A stretch of DNA of 64,000 nt, from NCBI RefSeq assembly GCF_002994745.2, contig NC_037091.1, positions 24,061,789-24,125,788 on the forward strand, given 5' to 3'. This DNA comes from Rosa chinensis. Lineage: Eukaryota; Streptophyta; Magnoliopsida; Rosales; Rosaceae. Of the stretch, positions 44,064-55,025 are shown in pieces; the stretch's first letter is position 1; each line of letters starts with the position of its first letter. Below the pieces are notes generated by a model. That model saw nothing but the letters and a program-made list of their open reading frames with translations. It ran no database searches and was not told where the DNA came from. A program made the position numbers and the translations under genes.

Positions 44064-46647
44064 TCAAGCTGTGGGACTGGGGGTCTCTATTTTGCCATCC
44101 GCCCGGGTGTGGGCCTCCAAGAACCCAGCGCGGGACACCTCGGACTGCATAGGCGTCCGCTGAGAGTCGCCCTCTGGAAGCCCGCCACTCTCCCCGCTAC
44201 CCGAGCAGGCTTCTTCAACATGACCAGGGGAGGCAGTGGGAGCGGTACTTGTTGTCGGCGGAGCTTCCTTAGTTGGCTGCACGACTGGCATCGACTCTTT
44301 CGCCCAGTTGATGGCGCCCTTCTGCTTCAGCATCTCCACATTGGCCAGGGCACCAGCCTTCGCTGCTTCGGTCAGCGCCTTCTTGTACTCCGCTGACTGC
44401 TTGTAAGACTCAACAGCAGCGGCTGCACATAGCTCCCCTCAGCCTCCAGGCGAGCGACTTCACCCTCTAGCCGCTTAACCTCGGCCTGTTTGGCGGCGGA
44501 CTCCCGCTGAAAGATCTCAACCTTCTTATCCTTGGCGGCCACCCGATCCCGCAGTAGGGACATGTCTTGCTCCAACTTGGCGAACTGTTCGTTCCACTCT
44601 AAGTGCCGCTCAATGGCAACGTTCAGCTTGCCACGGGCATCTGCCGCATCGCAGTCGGCCTTTGTCAAGCGTCGCTCGACGTCAGCCAACTTTTCCTGGG
44701 CCTTCCCCAATTCCCTCCTTAGGCCCGCCACCTCCTCCCTGAGCTCCCGCTCAACCAGTGCCCAAAGGCTGTGCTGAAGGGCGACTCGCTGACGGCCATC
44801 AACCGAACAATCCCCTCCAGGCCGCCGAACCCTAGCCGCTCGCAAAGGTGATACAGGAAGTCCCGTTCACCGTCGTTGATGAACTCGGCGTAAGCGGCAA
44901 ATGAGTCCAAGCCGCTCGTACCCACCGCTTTTGTCACGTCATCAGGAGGCTCGGGCGGAGCTTGCCTCGACTTCTTCGACTGCTCGCGGGCCTCGGTCAC
45001 CTCCATTTCTTCCTCTTCCCTGCCCGAGTCGGGTTGACCGCGTTTTCGCTGGAGGGTCCTCGTACTTCCAGCAGTTGCAGGCCTCGCACCCCCGTCGGCG
45101 GCTCCAACCCCGCTATGGTGACACCCTCCGTTGGGCGCACCACTTTCTTCGGCACCCCGCGCCGTATCGCCTGCGCCCTCTCTTTCCGAGGCTCCGTCTC
45201 GCTCGCCGCGCCGGTCCTCGCCTGAACAGCGGGCAACCCGTCACCACCAAGGTGGGATTGGTGCGGCATTGGCAGCACCACCGGAACCTCGGACGGGCTC
45301 AGCGCCAGCGTCTCCGGGTTCACCACCGTCTTCTGAGCCGCCAGCCCAGACGCATACATGGATTCCAGGAAGTTGTTGATTTCAACACGGTCCATGGCTT
45401 TCACGAAGGCGTCGCGGCTCGCTTTGTTCCCCGGCGGAGTTTCTAAAACAAAAAGAGAAGTAACAAACCAATCAGCATGGCAATATCACCAAGGGTGTGA
45501 TATAGCGAAGGGTACTTACCAACGGCACGAGTCAGTTGCTGATCCACCAACAACTCCCACCCGGTAAGGAGACGGAAGTCCAGCAAGTTGCAATTCCGCC
45601 AGCAAACCCTAATGCGTGCTACGTGGCACTCTTCCTCACGAGTCAGGTTGTACCGCAACCCCGCTGCACAAAAACAAAAAAAAAAAAAAAAAGGTCATTA
45701 TCAGTATAGAGAAAAAAAACAGAAACCCCACCAATCGTGTTCAGCGGAAACGACAAACAACCTCGGATGGACTGAAACTCCGACTTAATTTTAAATGTCG
45801 GCTCCCCCTCGTTGGACCCCACTTGGTACTCCCACCCCGCCGTGGCAATGCAGAAGGAACCCCGCCAATACGACATTGAGTCCCTCAGATTCTCGATCAG
45901 CTTGGGCGCTCCTTGGCGACAACTGAGGTTTACTTGCCCTCTACAACCCTGGCGCTTCACGTACACCAGTTCGTAGAAGTGTAATACCTCCGCGACGGTC
46001 AGTCCTTCGCAACCAGACAACCGCCACAACGAGTTCAACGCCAGTAGTAACCGCCACATGTTGGGGCACACTTGCCCAAAGGCGATGCCGAACTCACACA
46101 CAAGGATCTGTAGGTTGGGCACCAGCGGGGAGGTCACTCCCTCACGGAATATAGCCTCGTGCACCGCGGCGTGGCCCGCTGGCAGGATCGAAGCCTTCTC
46201 CTCTACCGTCGGCGGACTTAGCTTCACCACGCCGGGCAACCGGAACACCCGCTTCAGCCAGTTGACGGCAACAGCGGTCATCCTACCTCCCGCCTCGTCA
46301 ACAGGGGTGCCGTCCTCGAACAACCAGGCCGACTCCGTATCCTCCCCCGCTACACCTCCCCCCCCCCCAGCGGAACCGCTGGCGGCACTATTGCTTTCTA
46401 GGCGCTCTTCGTGCATAGTATGAGCAGTGGCAGCCTCCCCCGCCCTAGAACTCTCCGGACGCGATGCACGACCCATAACTACGTCCCACGGTATGGTCTG
46501 TAGCGGCTCGACCTCTAGCGATTCTGGCAGTGAGGTTCCTGCACGGGCAGACGGACGCAACGAGTCAATAAAATTTCTATCCGCCGCGCTGAACGATACT
46601 TCAGATCCGGAATCCTCACTGCTCGAAATCTCTATGACGTCGGCCAT
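44064..46647 (-). CDS. Antisense ORF (aORF) of Tat element B, three coding exons
   Basis: Starts MADVIEISSSEDSGSEVSFS at 46647. Exon 1 (46647-45762) has an acidic N-terminus and a globular part (WLKRVFRLPGVVKLSPP, GHAAVHEAIFREGVTSPLVP, FGIAFGQVCPNMWRLLLALN) like the plant gypsy-type transposase-28 / DUF390 proteins. Removing 45761-45664 (gttgtt to a 20-base pyrimidine run and gtgcag) keeps the frame into exon 2 (45663-45520, RYNLTREEECHVARIRVCW). Removing 45519-45443 (gtaagt to ttttag) keeps it into exon 3 (TPPGNKASRDAFVKAMDRV). A frameshift near 45000 separates this from a long coiled coil (about 44800-44450) and a Pro/Ser-rich tail. Antisense ORFs are known in Tat elements; their function is unknown. 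Confidence 0.75.
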
Positions 46648-47165
46648 CCCAAAACCCTAAAACCCAAATCAGTTAGCTCACACAAGATCTAACCTATCCC
46701 TATATCAGTCAGTGCCCAAGAACATCAACAACACTCAACCCAGAAAATACCAAAACAAGAACAAACGCACTCAAACCCAGATTCAACCATCTAGAAAATC
46801 CCTAAAAACCACAATTCTGTCAAACACAGCAACCCATCCCCAAATCCACTCACACCCTCACAGGACATCAAAGAACATACCACAGGAACACCCAAAACCC
46901 AAAAAATCACCATGGCAGACATCCAATGAAACAGGGATATAAGTCAAAATACCAACCTCAACGATGGAGTCTCTGACAGCAGTGAGCACTTGTCTTCGCA
47001 GCCGGAAATCATCGGTTCTTCCACGTACGAAAACTCGGCAATATCGCCTCAACCTTTTTCTCCGATCTCAGACGCAGAAAGCTTGAAGACGACGAAGCAC
47101 TATTCAAAGTTAAGAGCAAAGTGCCAAATATGCTAACTTCCCCCCCCCCTTTTATGTCAACGTCA
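46648..47165 (-). promoter_or_regulatory. Antisense promoter and 5' leader of the element B aORF
   Basis: On the minus strand, gttgacataaaag places a TATA-like box at 47149-47156 about 500 bp before the ATG. A probable leader intron runs from 46956 (gag|gttggtatt) to 46657 (gggttttag), ten bases before the start codon. The same TATA block and the same intron borders recur in element A (53472-53479 and the leader before 52961), which supports function through conservation. Confidence 0.55.
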
Positions 47166-47424
47166 AACAGTCCTACGCCGTCCATTGAAAAATGACATCA
47201 ACTGTCAGCCGTACATGTGTCCCACAACTACAGTTACTCTCCAGATTAACCGAGTAGTCGCCTCGGTTACGAAATCCATCATTACTCAACATTAATGGCG
47301 AGGAGACGGCTAGGCGGAGGAGACACGCACGCTAACCCTTTAGGGGTTCGCCAGTGTCAACCACCATCAGACGAAGCGTCTGGTAGAAGCCACTACTTTT
47401 GGAAGGAAGGCGCCAATCTTCAGC

Positions 47425-47825
47425 GAAGTCCGCTGAGCGAAACCCCGCTAGCGGAACTTCTCACTTGTCATCTTTCCAAGTGTCGAAGTCCGCTGAGCGA
47501 AACCCCTCTAGCGAAACTTCTCACTTGTCACTTTCCAAGTGTCGAAGTCACCGCTGTGTGAAACCCCGCTAGCGAAACTTCTCACTTGTCACTTTCCAAG
47601 TGCCTTAGTCCGCTGAGCGAAACCCCGGTAGCGGAACTTATCACTTGTCACTTCCCAAGTGTCGAAGTCACCGCTGAGCGGAACCCCTCTAGCGGAACTT
47701 CTCACTTGTCACTTCCCAAGTGTCGAAGTCACCGCTGAGCGGAACTTCTCACTTGTACCTTCTAAGTGTCGAAGTCTCCTATGAGCGAATCCCCGCTAGC
47801 AGAACTTCCACTCGTCAACTTGCAA
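47425..47825 (+). repeat. Tandem repeat, ~60-bp unit, about 6.5 copies
   Basis: Units of the form gaagtccgctgagcgaaacc, ccgctagcggaacttctcac, ttgtcactttccaagtgtc. Each unit holds the near-palindrome ccgctagcgg and the hairpin-prone cacttg...caagtg. Copies differ by a few bases and one is shortened. It lies between the antisense gene and the 3' LTR, where Tat elements often carry satellite-like arrays. Confidence 0.9.
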
Positions 47826-48403
47826 GAGGCAGCCTCAGCTACACGCGACACTGCCGGCAGAACCCCCTCCATCTTGCAAACCCCGTACGTTGCAGAGCGC
47901 AACTCCGATCAATAACCACCACCGAACACGTCTACGCGACGCTGTTTCCTGCTACATCCAGCGCGGGGTATCCGCCAGCGGCGAATCCCGAGGCTACGCC
48001 TCACTCTGACAACGACCACCACGTGGCTTTACGGTCAAATCGTCCCTACGGGACACGGGGACTTGTCAACAGTCTACGACAACCCTGATCAGGTACGTTG
48101 ACCCCCGTCACTTGGGTACTAAGATTGGGCTCGCTACCCAACACCCTCTGCTCCGCACAGCTTCCCCTCAACAAACAATTTACCGACCATCCGGAGGTCC
48201 GTCTTGGCTAGGGAGTGGGGGACTCCCTGGAGGGCCTAGCAGTGGCCCACCCGGAAGGGTATAAAGCGTTCGCTCAGTAAATCCATGGTTGACAACGCAC
48301 TGACGCTAATTATGTTGTTGCAAGTCTAGCGGAAGTAACGCTTCACACCGCCGATCAACTCCCCAACCAAGATTGCCCTCCTTGACTGGGGACTTAGGGG
48401 ACT
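47826..48403. other. Element B 3' untranslated region with polypurine tract
   Basis: No supported gene; the open frame 47720-48088 comes from the GC-rich repeat edge. The tract actggggacttaggggact (48385-48403) just before the 3' LTR is the likely plus-strand primer, and element A has the same at 54498-54515. Confidence 0.65.
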
Positions 48404-48911
48404 TGTACCTACATATGCCAGAACGAGCATAATTAGCTATAATGAGCCACGCTTATTGTATTGCCAGAGGTACCGACTCCCAGCAAGGGGATGACCTGCG
48501 AAGGCAAGGCCAAGCAGGCTACCGCTTGAGCCCTGGACCGCCCCCAGATCACCTCTGATGCGCCGTCACGCGCCGCGTCAAGATAGCATCAGAAGCTCCA
48601 GACGCTTAGAATCGAAGCACATCAGTCCCACATCGGAAACAAGAAGAATATCAACCTCTTCATCAACTATAAAAGGTTATCTCCTCTCTCCTCATTAATT
48701 ATGCAATTACTACTCATTTATTGTTATGCTGCACATATACAGTGACTGACTTAGGCATCGGAGAAGTGAAGACTGCCCAACGCGGTCTCCCTTTGACGCC
48801 CTGTCTCTCGTGTTGCAGTAAACGGAGATCATCTAATCCTCGGAGTAGCGGTCCGCCCACCGGACCCTCGTTAAACAAGGATTCGGCTACCGCCGGACTT
48901 GGGCATTAACA
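48404..48911 (+). repeat. 3' LTR of element B
   Basis: 508 bp, same length as the 5' LTR, about 29 differences by eye. Followed by the right copy of tgcac. Confidence 0.95.
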
Positions 48912-48916
48912 TGCAC

Positions 48917-50871
48917 TCATCTTCGCCGCTAGGCGCCTCTGCCAGTACTTTCAAGCCCACACAATTCATGTCTTGACAAATCAACTGCTGAGGCAGGTAA
49001 TGCAAAACCCTGAGCACTCGGGGCGTCTCAGCAAATGGGCCATCGAGCTCAGCGAGTTCAACATTGACTACAAACCAAGAACTGCTATAAAGGGCCAGCC
49101 GGTGGCGGACTTCATTGCTGAGCTCACTGAGCAACAGGTTGAAACCAACATAAAGGCTGAGCCCAGCACAGAAATGATAACAGCTGAGGGACCAGCCTCC
49201 CAGAAGTTGGACTGGACGACTTCGCTTGTGCCAAGGCTAGTGGCGCCGAAGTCATCTTGACAGGGCCAGGGGGACAGCACGTAGAATACACGTTAAAATT
49301 CAACTTTAAGTCCTCAAACAACATGGCGGAGTACGAAGCGCTCATCACAGGCCCTCACCATCGACTCAGGAGCTGACAATGTCAACATATTCAGCGACTC
49401 CCAGCTTGTCGTTAACCAGGTTAATGATAGTTTCCAGGCCAAGGACCAACAGCTGGCAGCGTACTTGGGATACATCAAAATACTCCTCAAAAAATTCAAA
49501 TTTCACACCATCACACAGATCCCCAGAGAAAAGAACGCCAAGGCTGATTCACTAGCAAGCCTAGCAACCGCTCAGCCACACCAAAGTCCAGCGGACACAA
49601 GGGTGGAGTGTCTTGACAGGCCTAGCATCACAAAGACCCTAACGGAGATCTTCAACATTGAGGTCAATCCTAGTTGGATGAACGAGATCATCGAGCACAA
49701 GCGCAATGGAACATTGCCAGAGGACAAGGTCGAAGCACGACAGCTCAGAAGGAGAGCAACCCACTACAACATCCAGAATGGCAAGCTTTACCGCCAGGGG
49801 TTCACCCACCCCAACCTCCAATGTCTAACCCCAGAGGAGGGAAAGGTCGTTCTGGCAATGATACACGGCAGGGAATGTGGAAACTACTCGGGCGCTAGAT
49901 CCTTGGCCAATGGCATAATGCGACAAGGCTACTTTTGGCCTACGCTCGGCTACGACGCCAGAAGGATATCGAGATCTTGCCACAAATGTCAGCAGTATGC
50001 TGTTCTCCTACATGCCCCGGCGGAACCACTGTCGATCATCATTGATCCATGGATTCACTCCAGATGGGGCTTGGACTTAATTGGAAAATTCCAAACCGCC
50101 AAGGGCCAGTTCAAATACATCATTGTTGCAATCGACTATAACAGCAAGTGGATAAAGGCGGAGCCACTGATGGCAATCACCACCGCCAAGGTAATTCGCT
50201 TCCTCTGGAAGAACATCTATTGCCGCTATGGTGTCTCCCACACAATCATCACAGACAATGGCACACAGTTCAACAACAAGGAACTCATATCTTTCACCGC
50301 TAACCTAGGCACCAGGATGAGTTTCGCATCTGTCGCTTACCCCCAAACCAACGGCCAAGTCGAAGTAGCAAACAAGATAATCAAGAAACTACTAAAAAAG
50401 AAACTCGACGACGCCAAGGGTTTTTGGGCTGAGAAGCTTCCGGAAGTTCTGTGGGCCATCAGAACTAACCCAACTTCCGCCACTCGTGAAACACCATTCT
50501 ACATGATGTTCGGAACTGAGGCCATCCTACCCATTGAGGTAACTCAACCTACCGCTAGGGTCGAAGGCTACTGCCCTGAGACCAACGGCGAGGGCGTCAA
50601 CCTCAACAGAGACCTCCTAGAGGAAAAACTACACAAGGCCCATTTACACAATTTGCAAAACAAGCAACGGGTATTGCGTTTCTACAACGCCAGGGTCAAA
50701 GCCCGAAACCTCCAACTGAGGGACTGGGTAATGAAGGAAGTCATTCCACCGCCAACAACACTCCGCCCAACTTGGGAAGGTCCATACAAAATTGTGGAAG
50801 TGCACAACGACCCACCCTTGGAATACCAAGCACCTTCGATATTACTACAAGTAGTCATACCGCTACCCTAG
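48917..50871 (+). pseudogene. Element A RNase H, second RNase H and integrase
   Basis: RNase H resumes after element B: RLCQYFQAHTIHV, then VMQNPEHSGRLSKWAIELSE, FNIDYKPRTAIKGQPVADFI. The second RNase H (AKASGAEVILTGPGGQHVEY) is frameshifted near 49220 and again near 49350. From 49465 a 468-codon open frame covers the end of RNase H and an apparently intact integrase. It shows IHGRECGNYSGARSL ... CHKCQQYA (zinc finger), WGLDLIGKFQ, ITDNGTQF, NGQVEVANKIIKKL (DDE) and the C-terminal GPYKIVEV block, ending at 50871. It is the best preserved coding region of the Gypsy elements here. Confidence 0.9.
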
Positions 50872-51280
50872 AGCATCTTGGCTTAGCTAAATTTTTGACT
50901 CAATATTTAACTAAAGGAAGCTACCCAACAGGTACAACCCCGCTTTTTGTAAACGCTGACATATCAGCTATCAATGAAATGAGGAATTATTCAAACCATT
51001 GTCGCCAAGTCCAAGCACAAGAATCAACTGGCAACCCCAACAATATTCGACGGACTACGTCCGCTACATCATGCACTTAGAACAATTTTAATCCCTTTAA
51101 TGTTTTATTGAGTCACAAAACAGCAGTCAAAACTCTAGCGGTTCAGAAATATGCAAACAATGCAATCAGCAAACGCATCCACACTTGGAAAAATTTCAAA
51201 AACAAAATACCAATTGCATTTTAGGGGTCGGGACTCCCTGCCCACCCAAGAATATTGTTGAATACAAAGGCCTTAGTGGC

Positions 51281-51315
<35 letters not shown>

Positions 51316-51359
51316 AGATAAAGGCCTCAGCGGCACTACTTCAGGCTGTGGAGCTATCT
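50872..51359. other. Element A pol-to-antisense spacer
   Basis: Counterpart of 43541-44063 in element B. Contains a homopolymer run of about 30 A with a few G (51280-51318). No gene. Confidence 0.5.
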
Positions 51360-52961
51360 TCATAAAGCAGGGGCATCAGCGGCAGTCTCACCCTCCGACG
51401 GCTGTTGTTGCTCAGACTGGCAGCTCGTCTGATTGGACCCATGAGCGGTAGGGCTCGGCGTTATAATGGTACCATCCGCTCGTGTGTGGGCGGCCAGAAA
51501 GCCAGCACGGGAGACCTCGGACTGAGTAGGAGGCGGGGTTTGCTGAGAGTCATCCGCCGGACGCACACCGCTCTCCCTACTACCTGAACGGGCAACCTCA
51601 GCCTCTGCGCGAACAATAACCTGCGCCGGCAGTGCGTTCTGACTGGACAACCCAACATGCTGGGACGCCTTGACCCAGTCAATGGCACCCTTTTGCTGCA
51701 GCAGCTGCACGTTGGCAAGAGCAACGGCCTTTGCCGCCTCAGTCAAAGCTTTCTTATACTCCGCCGACTGCTGGAACTCCTCCACAGCGGCAGACGCCAC
51801 ACGATTCCCCTCCGCCCCTAGACGAGAAACCTCATCCTCCAGCCTCTTCACCGCAGCAGACTTAGCGGCTGAATCCCGATGAAGAATCTCAACCTTTTTC
51901 ACCTTTGCCACCACTTGATCCTTTAGCAGGGCTATGTCTTGCTCCAGCCTGGAGACGTGGTCATTCCGCTCAATGGCGATAGACAACTTGCCACAAGCAT
52001 CAGCGGCATCACATTCTGCCTTAGTCAGGCGCCGCTCCGCATCCGCCAACCTGTCCTTGGCCTCCACCAACTCCCTTTGGAGACCCTCGACCTCCTCCCT
52101 AAGCTGCCGCTCCACCCGGGGCTGCTTTGAGGCTGCCAAGAACATCTCATGTAGCCCAACGGACAAGCTGTAGGGCGACTGCTCAATGGCGGTTGAGCAC
52201 ACGATTCCCTCCAGCCCGCCAAAACCCAGCCACTGGCAGAGGTCGAAGATAAACTCCCGCTCAGGCTCCGTCAGGAATTCAGCATATAAGGCAAATGAGT
52301 CGAGGTCGCTCGTATGCACCTCCGGCCCAGCGGTCACAGTGGCCTTCGAAGGGGCCTGCCTTGCCTTCTTCCGCTGGCGGACCCCAATGGTCTCCACATC
52401 GGTCGCATCATCCTCGTCGACCGGGTCATTTTGGCAACAACGGGAATGTCACTCCCTGGAAGAAGATCGCCTCATGCACGGCAGCATGCCCCGCTGGCAG
52501 GAACGACGCCCTCTCATCCTTCAGCGGCGATCGCAGTTTCACAACGCCTGGCAGGCGGAACACCCTCTTCACGCGGTTGATGGCGACCACCGTCATCGGC
52601 CCTCTCGCCTTGTCAACCGCGGTACCGTCGCAGAGAACCTAGGCTGACTCAACCTCTTCCCCGCTAGCCTCTCTCACCCCATCAGCAGAGCCGCTAGCGG
52701 CGCTATCACTCGCCAGCCTATCCTCCCGCCTTTTACGACTAGAGGCATCCTCTCCTGCCCTAGAACTCTCAGGACGACCAGCACGACCCATGGAAACTTC
52801 CTAGGGTATGGTCTGTAGTGGTGCAATGTCTAGCGGTTGGGACCAAGAGGTTCCTGCAGGGGCAGACGGACGCAACGAGTCAATAAAACCCTATCCGCCA
52901 TGTTGAGCGACTCGTCAGACCCGGAATCCTCACCGCTTGAAATCTCTATGCCGCTAGCCAT
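51360..52961 (-). pseudogene. Antisense ORF (aORF) of Tat element A, internally deleted
   Basis: Begins at the ATG at 52961 (MASGIEISSGEDSGSDESLN), with stops and frameshifts in exon 1. At about 52440 it jumps from the end of the FFQGVTFP block straight to the part corresponding to exon 3 of B, so the second half of exon 1, both introns and exon 2 are deleted. From 52397 a 345-codon frame is open: RQRKKARQAPSK, a LYAEFLTEPEREFIFDLCQW block, a long coiled coil (REEVEGLQRELVEAKDRLAD and following heptads) and a Ser/Thr/Pro-rich tail. The same protein family as in B, so the antisense gene is a family feature. Confidence 0.7.
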
Positions 52962-53490
52962 CCCAAAACCCTAAAAACCCAAACCAGTCAGTTCGTACAA
53001 GATCTAGACTGTCCCTTTACCACTTACACCCAGGAACATCAAGAACAATTGCCCGGAAAATACCAAAATAAGAACAGAGCACCCATATACTCGAAAACCC
53101 AGATTTGACCATCCAGCAAACCCCTAAACCCCAACTCTCTACCAAACACTAAAACCCATCCCCAAAACTCACTTTACACACCCAGAGCACTCCGGGGAGG
53201 AACAGAGTACCCCAAATCGGAAAAACCCCAGAAACCGACAAAAGCAAACACAAATCCAATAAAACAGGGATGGGATTCAGAATACCAACCTTAAAGATGA
53301 AGACTTGGGTGCGACCAAAGACGCTTGTCTTCACTAATGGAGATGTTCGTGCTTCAAGGATTGACAACTTCATGGAATCGTAGCAATCTTCTCCTCGGAA
53401 CCCAGGGTAAAGCTTGAAGACGACGACACTAAATAAAAGGTACGAAGTGTCAAACCTCCGGGTTTCCCTCTCTTTTATGTCAACATCAAA
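52962..53490 (-). promoter_or_regulatory. Antisense promoter and leader of the element A aORF
   Basis: Minus-strand tgttgacataaaag (TATA-like at 53472-53479), a cttcaagctttacc leader and leader-intron borders aag|gttggtatt (about 53290) and gggtttttag (about 52971) match those of element B. Conservation across two diverged copies supports a real antisense promoter. Confidence 0.5.
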
Positions 53491-53756
53491 CTAATCCATG
53501 TCGTCCGCTGAAAAATGACATCACCCCACAACCGTACACGTGTCCCACAAACGCACTTACACCCTGATTAACCGAGGCAATGCCTCGGTTACAAAAATCA
53601 ATAATTACTCGCATTAATGAAGAGGTGACGGGCGTGCTGAAGAGACGTTATCACACACGCTAATCCAATACATGTAGGCCACGTGTCGGACCCCATCACA
53701 TGAAGCGTCTGTCCAAGATAACCATCGAGAAGGAAAATAGTCAATCATCGAAGCAC

Positions 53757-53960
53757 TAAGCTAGATAGTCTCCGCTATGAGCAACTCCACTAGCGGAACT
53801 TCACCCTTTCCATCTTGCAAGCGATAGTCTCCGCTAAGCACAACTCCGCTAGCGGAACTTCTCCCTTTCCATCTTGCAAGCGATAGTCTCCGCTAGCGGA
53901 ACTTCTCACTTTCCATCTTCCAAGCGAGCCAATCTCTGCTAAAGCGCAACCCCGTTAGCG
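53757..53960 (+). repeat. Tandem repeat of element A, ~60-bp unit, about 3 copies
   Basis: Units run gatagtctccgct(a)..., ccgctagcggaacttct, ccctttccatcttgcaagc. Same position and same ccgctagcgg core as the array in B, but fewer copies and a different unit tail (cttgcaag instead of cacttg...caagtg). Confidence 0.85.
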
Positions 53961-54515
53961 AGAATTCTCCCTCAACGCCGGGGAAGACCGGCACCGCTGA
54001 CAGCAACGCCATGCACCAGGCTACCTCCAGGCAGGTCCTCGCGACATTTCCGGCCACTTATCATCAGCGGAGGGACTTCCGCCAGCGGCGATTCCCAAGG
54101 CCACACCTCACTTTGACAACGACCGCAACGCGGCGTTGCAGTCAAAACATGGTCCTCCGGGACAGGTAGGGGGATGCGTTAACATTCTTCGACTGCCTTG
54201 ATCAGGCATGTTGACCCCCGCCACTTGGGTATCAAAGATTGGGTTCGTTACCCAACACCCTCTGCTCAGCGCAGCTCCCCTCAACAAATAATACACCGGC
54301 CAAACGGAGGTCTATCTTAGTCGGGGAGTGGGGGACTGCCTAGGGGGCCTAGCAGGGGCCCACCTAGAAGGGTATAAAGCGCTTGCTCAGTAAGTCGATG
54401 GTTGACAACGCACTGAAGCTAATTATGCTTTTGCAAGACTGGCGGAAGCAACGCTTCGAACAGCTAGGCAACTCCCAAACCAAGATTGTCCTCCTTGACT
54501 GGGGACTTGGGGACT
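53961..54515. other. Element A 3' untranslated region
   Basis: Noncoding, clearly homologous to 47826-48403 of element B (shared gggtataaagcg, ccacttgggta and gttgacaacgcactg blocks). Ends in the polypurine tract actggggacttggggact before the LTR. Confidence 0.65.
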
Positions 54516-55025
54516 TGTACTTACATAGGAATTTGCAAGCATAATTAGCTATAATGAGCCACGCTCATGCTACCACTAGCGGTACCAACTCCCGCCAAAG
54601 GAGTGACTTACAGGAACACAGCCAAGCAGGCCGCCTGAGCCCCGGCTTGCCCCCAGATCACTGCTGACGTGCCGCCACGCGCCGCGCTAAGACAATATCA
54701 GAAGCTCCAGAAGCTGGTGACTGAAGCATATCAGTCCCACATCAAAAACATGGAGAAGATCAGCTCTCTCCTCACCTATAAAAGGTCATCTCCTCTCTCC
54801 TCATTAATTACACATTTAATACCTACCTATTGTTACTTTGTCAACATAAATATATTGACTAACTTAGGCATCGGAGAAGAGAAGACCGCCCAGCGCGGTC
54901 TGCCTCTGACGTCCTCTATATTTTACTTGACAGGTAGCGGGAAATGAGAATATCATAGGTAATGGTCCGCCCATCGGACCAGCGTTAACAAAGGTTTAGT
55001 TACCGCTGAACTTTAAGCATTAACA
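54516..55025 (+). repeat. 3' LTR of element A
   Basis: 510 bp, tgtacttacatagg ... gcattaaca. Clearly related to, but more diverged from, the element B LTRs. Carries the shared motif as aacttaggcatcggag at 54861-54876. No matching 5' LTR. Confidence 0.9.

Larger units (their letters stand above)
38711..48911 (+). mobile_element. Tat-type Gypsy element B, complete ends, reverse transcriptase deleted
   Basis: Two 508-bp LTRs (38711-39218 and 48404-48911) and a perfect 5-bp duplication tgcac (38706-38710 and 48912-48916). Plus-strand content: primer site, gag, CCHC-like finger, protease, second (archaeal-type) RNase H, integrase. RT and first RNase H are missing from the middle. Minus-strand content: a long antisense gene with introns. 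A 60-bp tandem repeat lies before the polypurine tract and 3' LTR. The LTRs differ at roughly 29 of 508 positions by eye, so this is a moderately young insertion in the RNase H of element A. Confidence 0.95.
32700..55025 (+). mobile_element. Tat-type Gypsy element A, 5' truncated, with 3' LTR
   Basis: Homology to element B begins abruptly around 32700-32750 in the protease-RT linker. It runs through RT and RNase H (interrupted at 34020 by CACTA-2 and at 38710 by element B), second RNase H, integrase, an antisense gene, a tandem-repeat block and a 3' LTR (54516-55025). The 5' LTR, gag and protease are missing and no target duplication is visible. This suggests a deletion, or a truncated cDNA, fused to the intron after the CPA-FAS exon 2. 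Confidence 0.82.

Noticed and set aside
44901..45446. Plus-strand 181-codon frame
   Set aside because: Opposite strand of exon 3 of the antisense gene; Arg/Pro-rich with no counterpart in element A.
47425..47825. Possible CRISPR-like array
   Set aside because: Contiguous tandem repeat without unique spacers, inside a plant retrotransposon.
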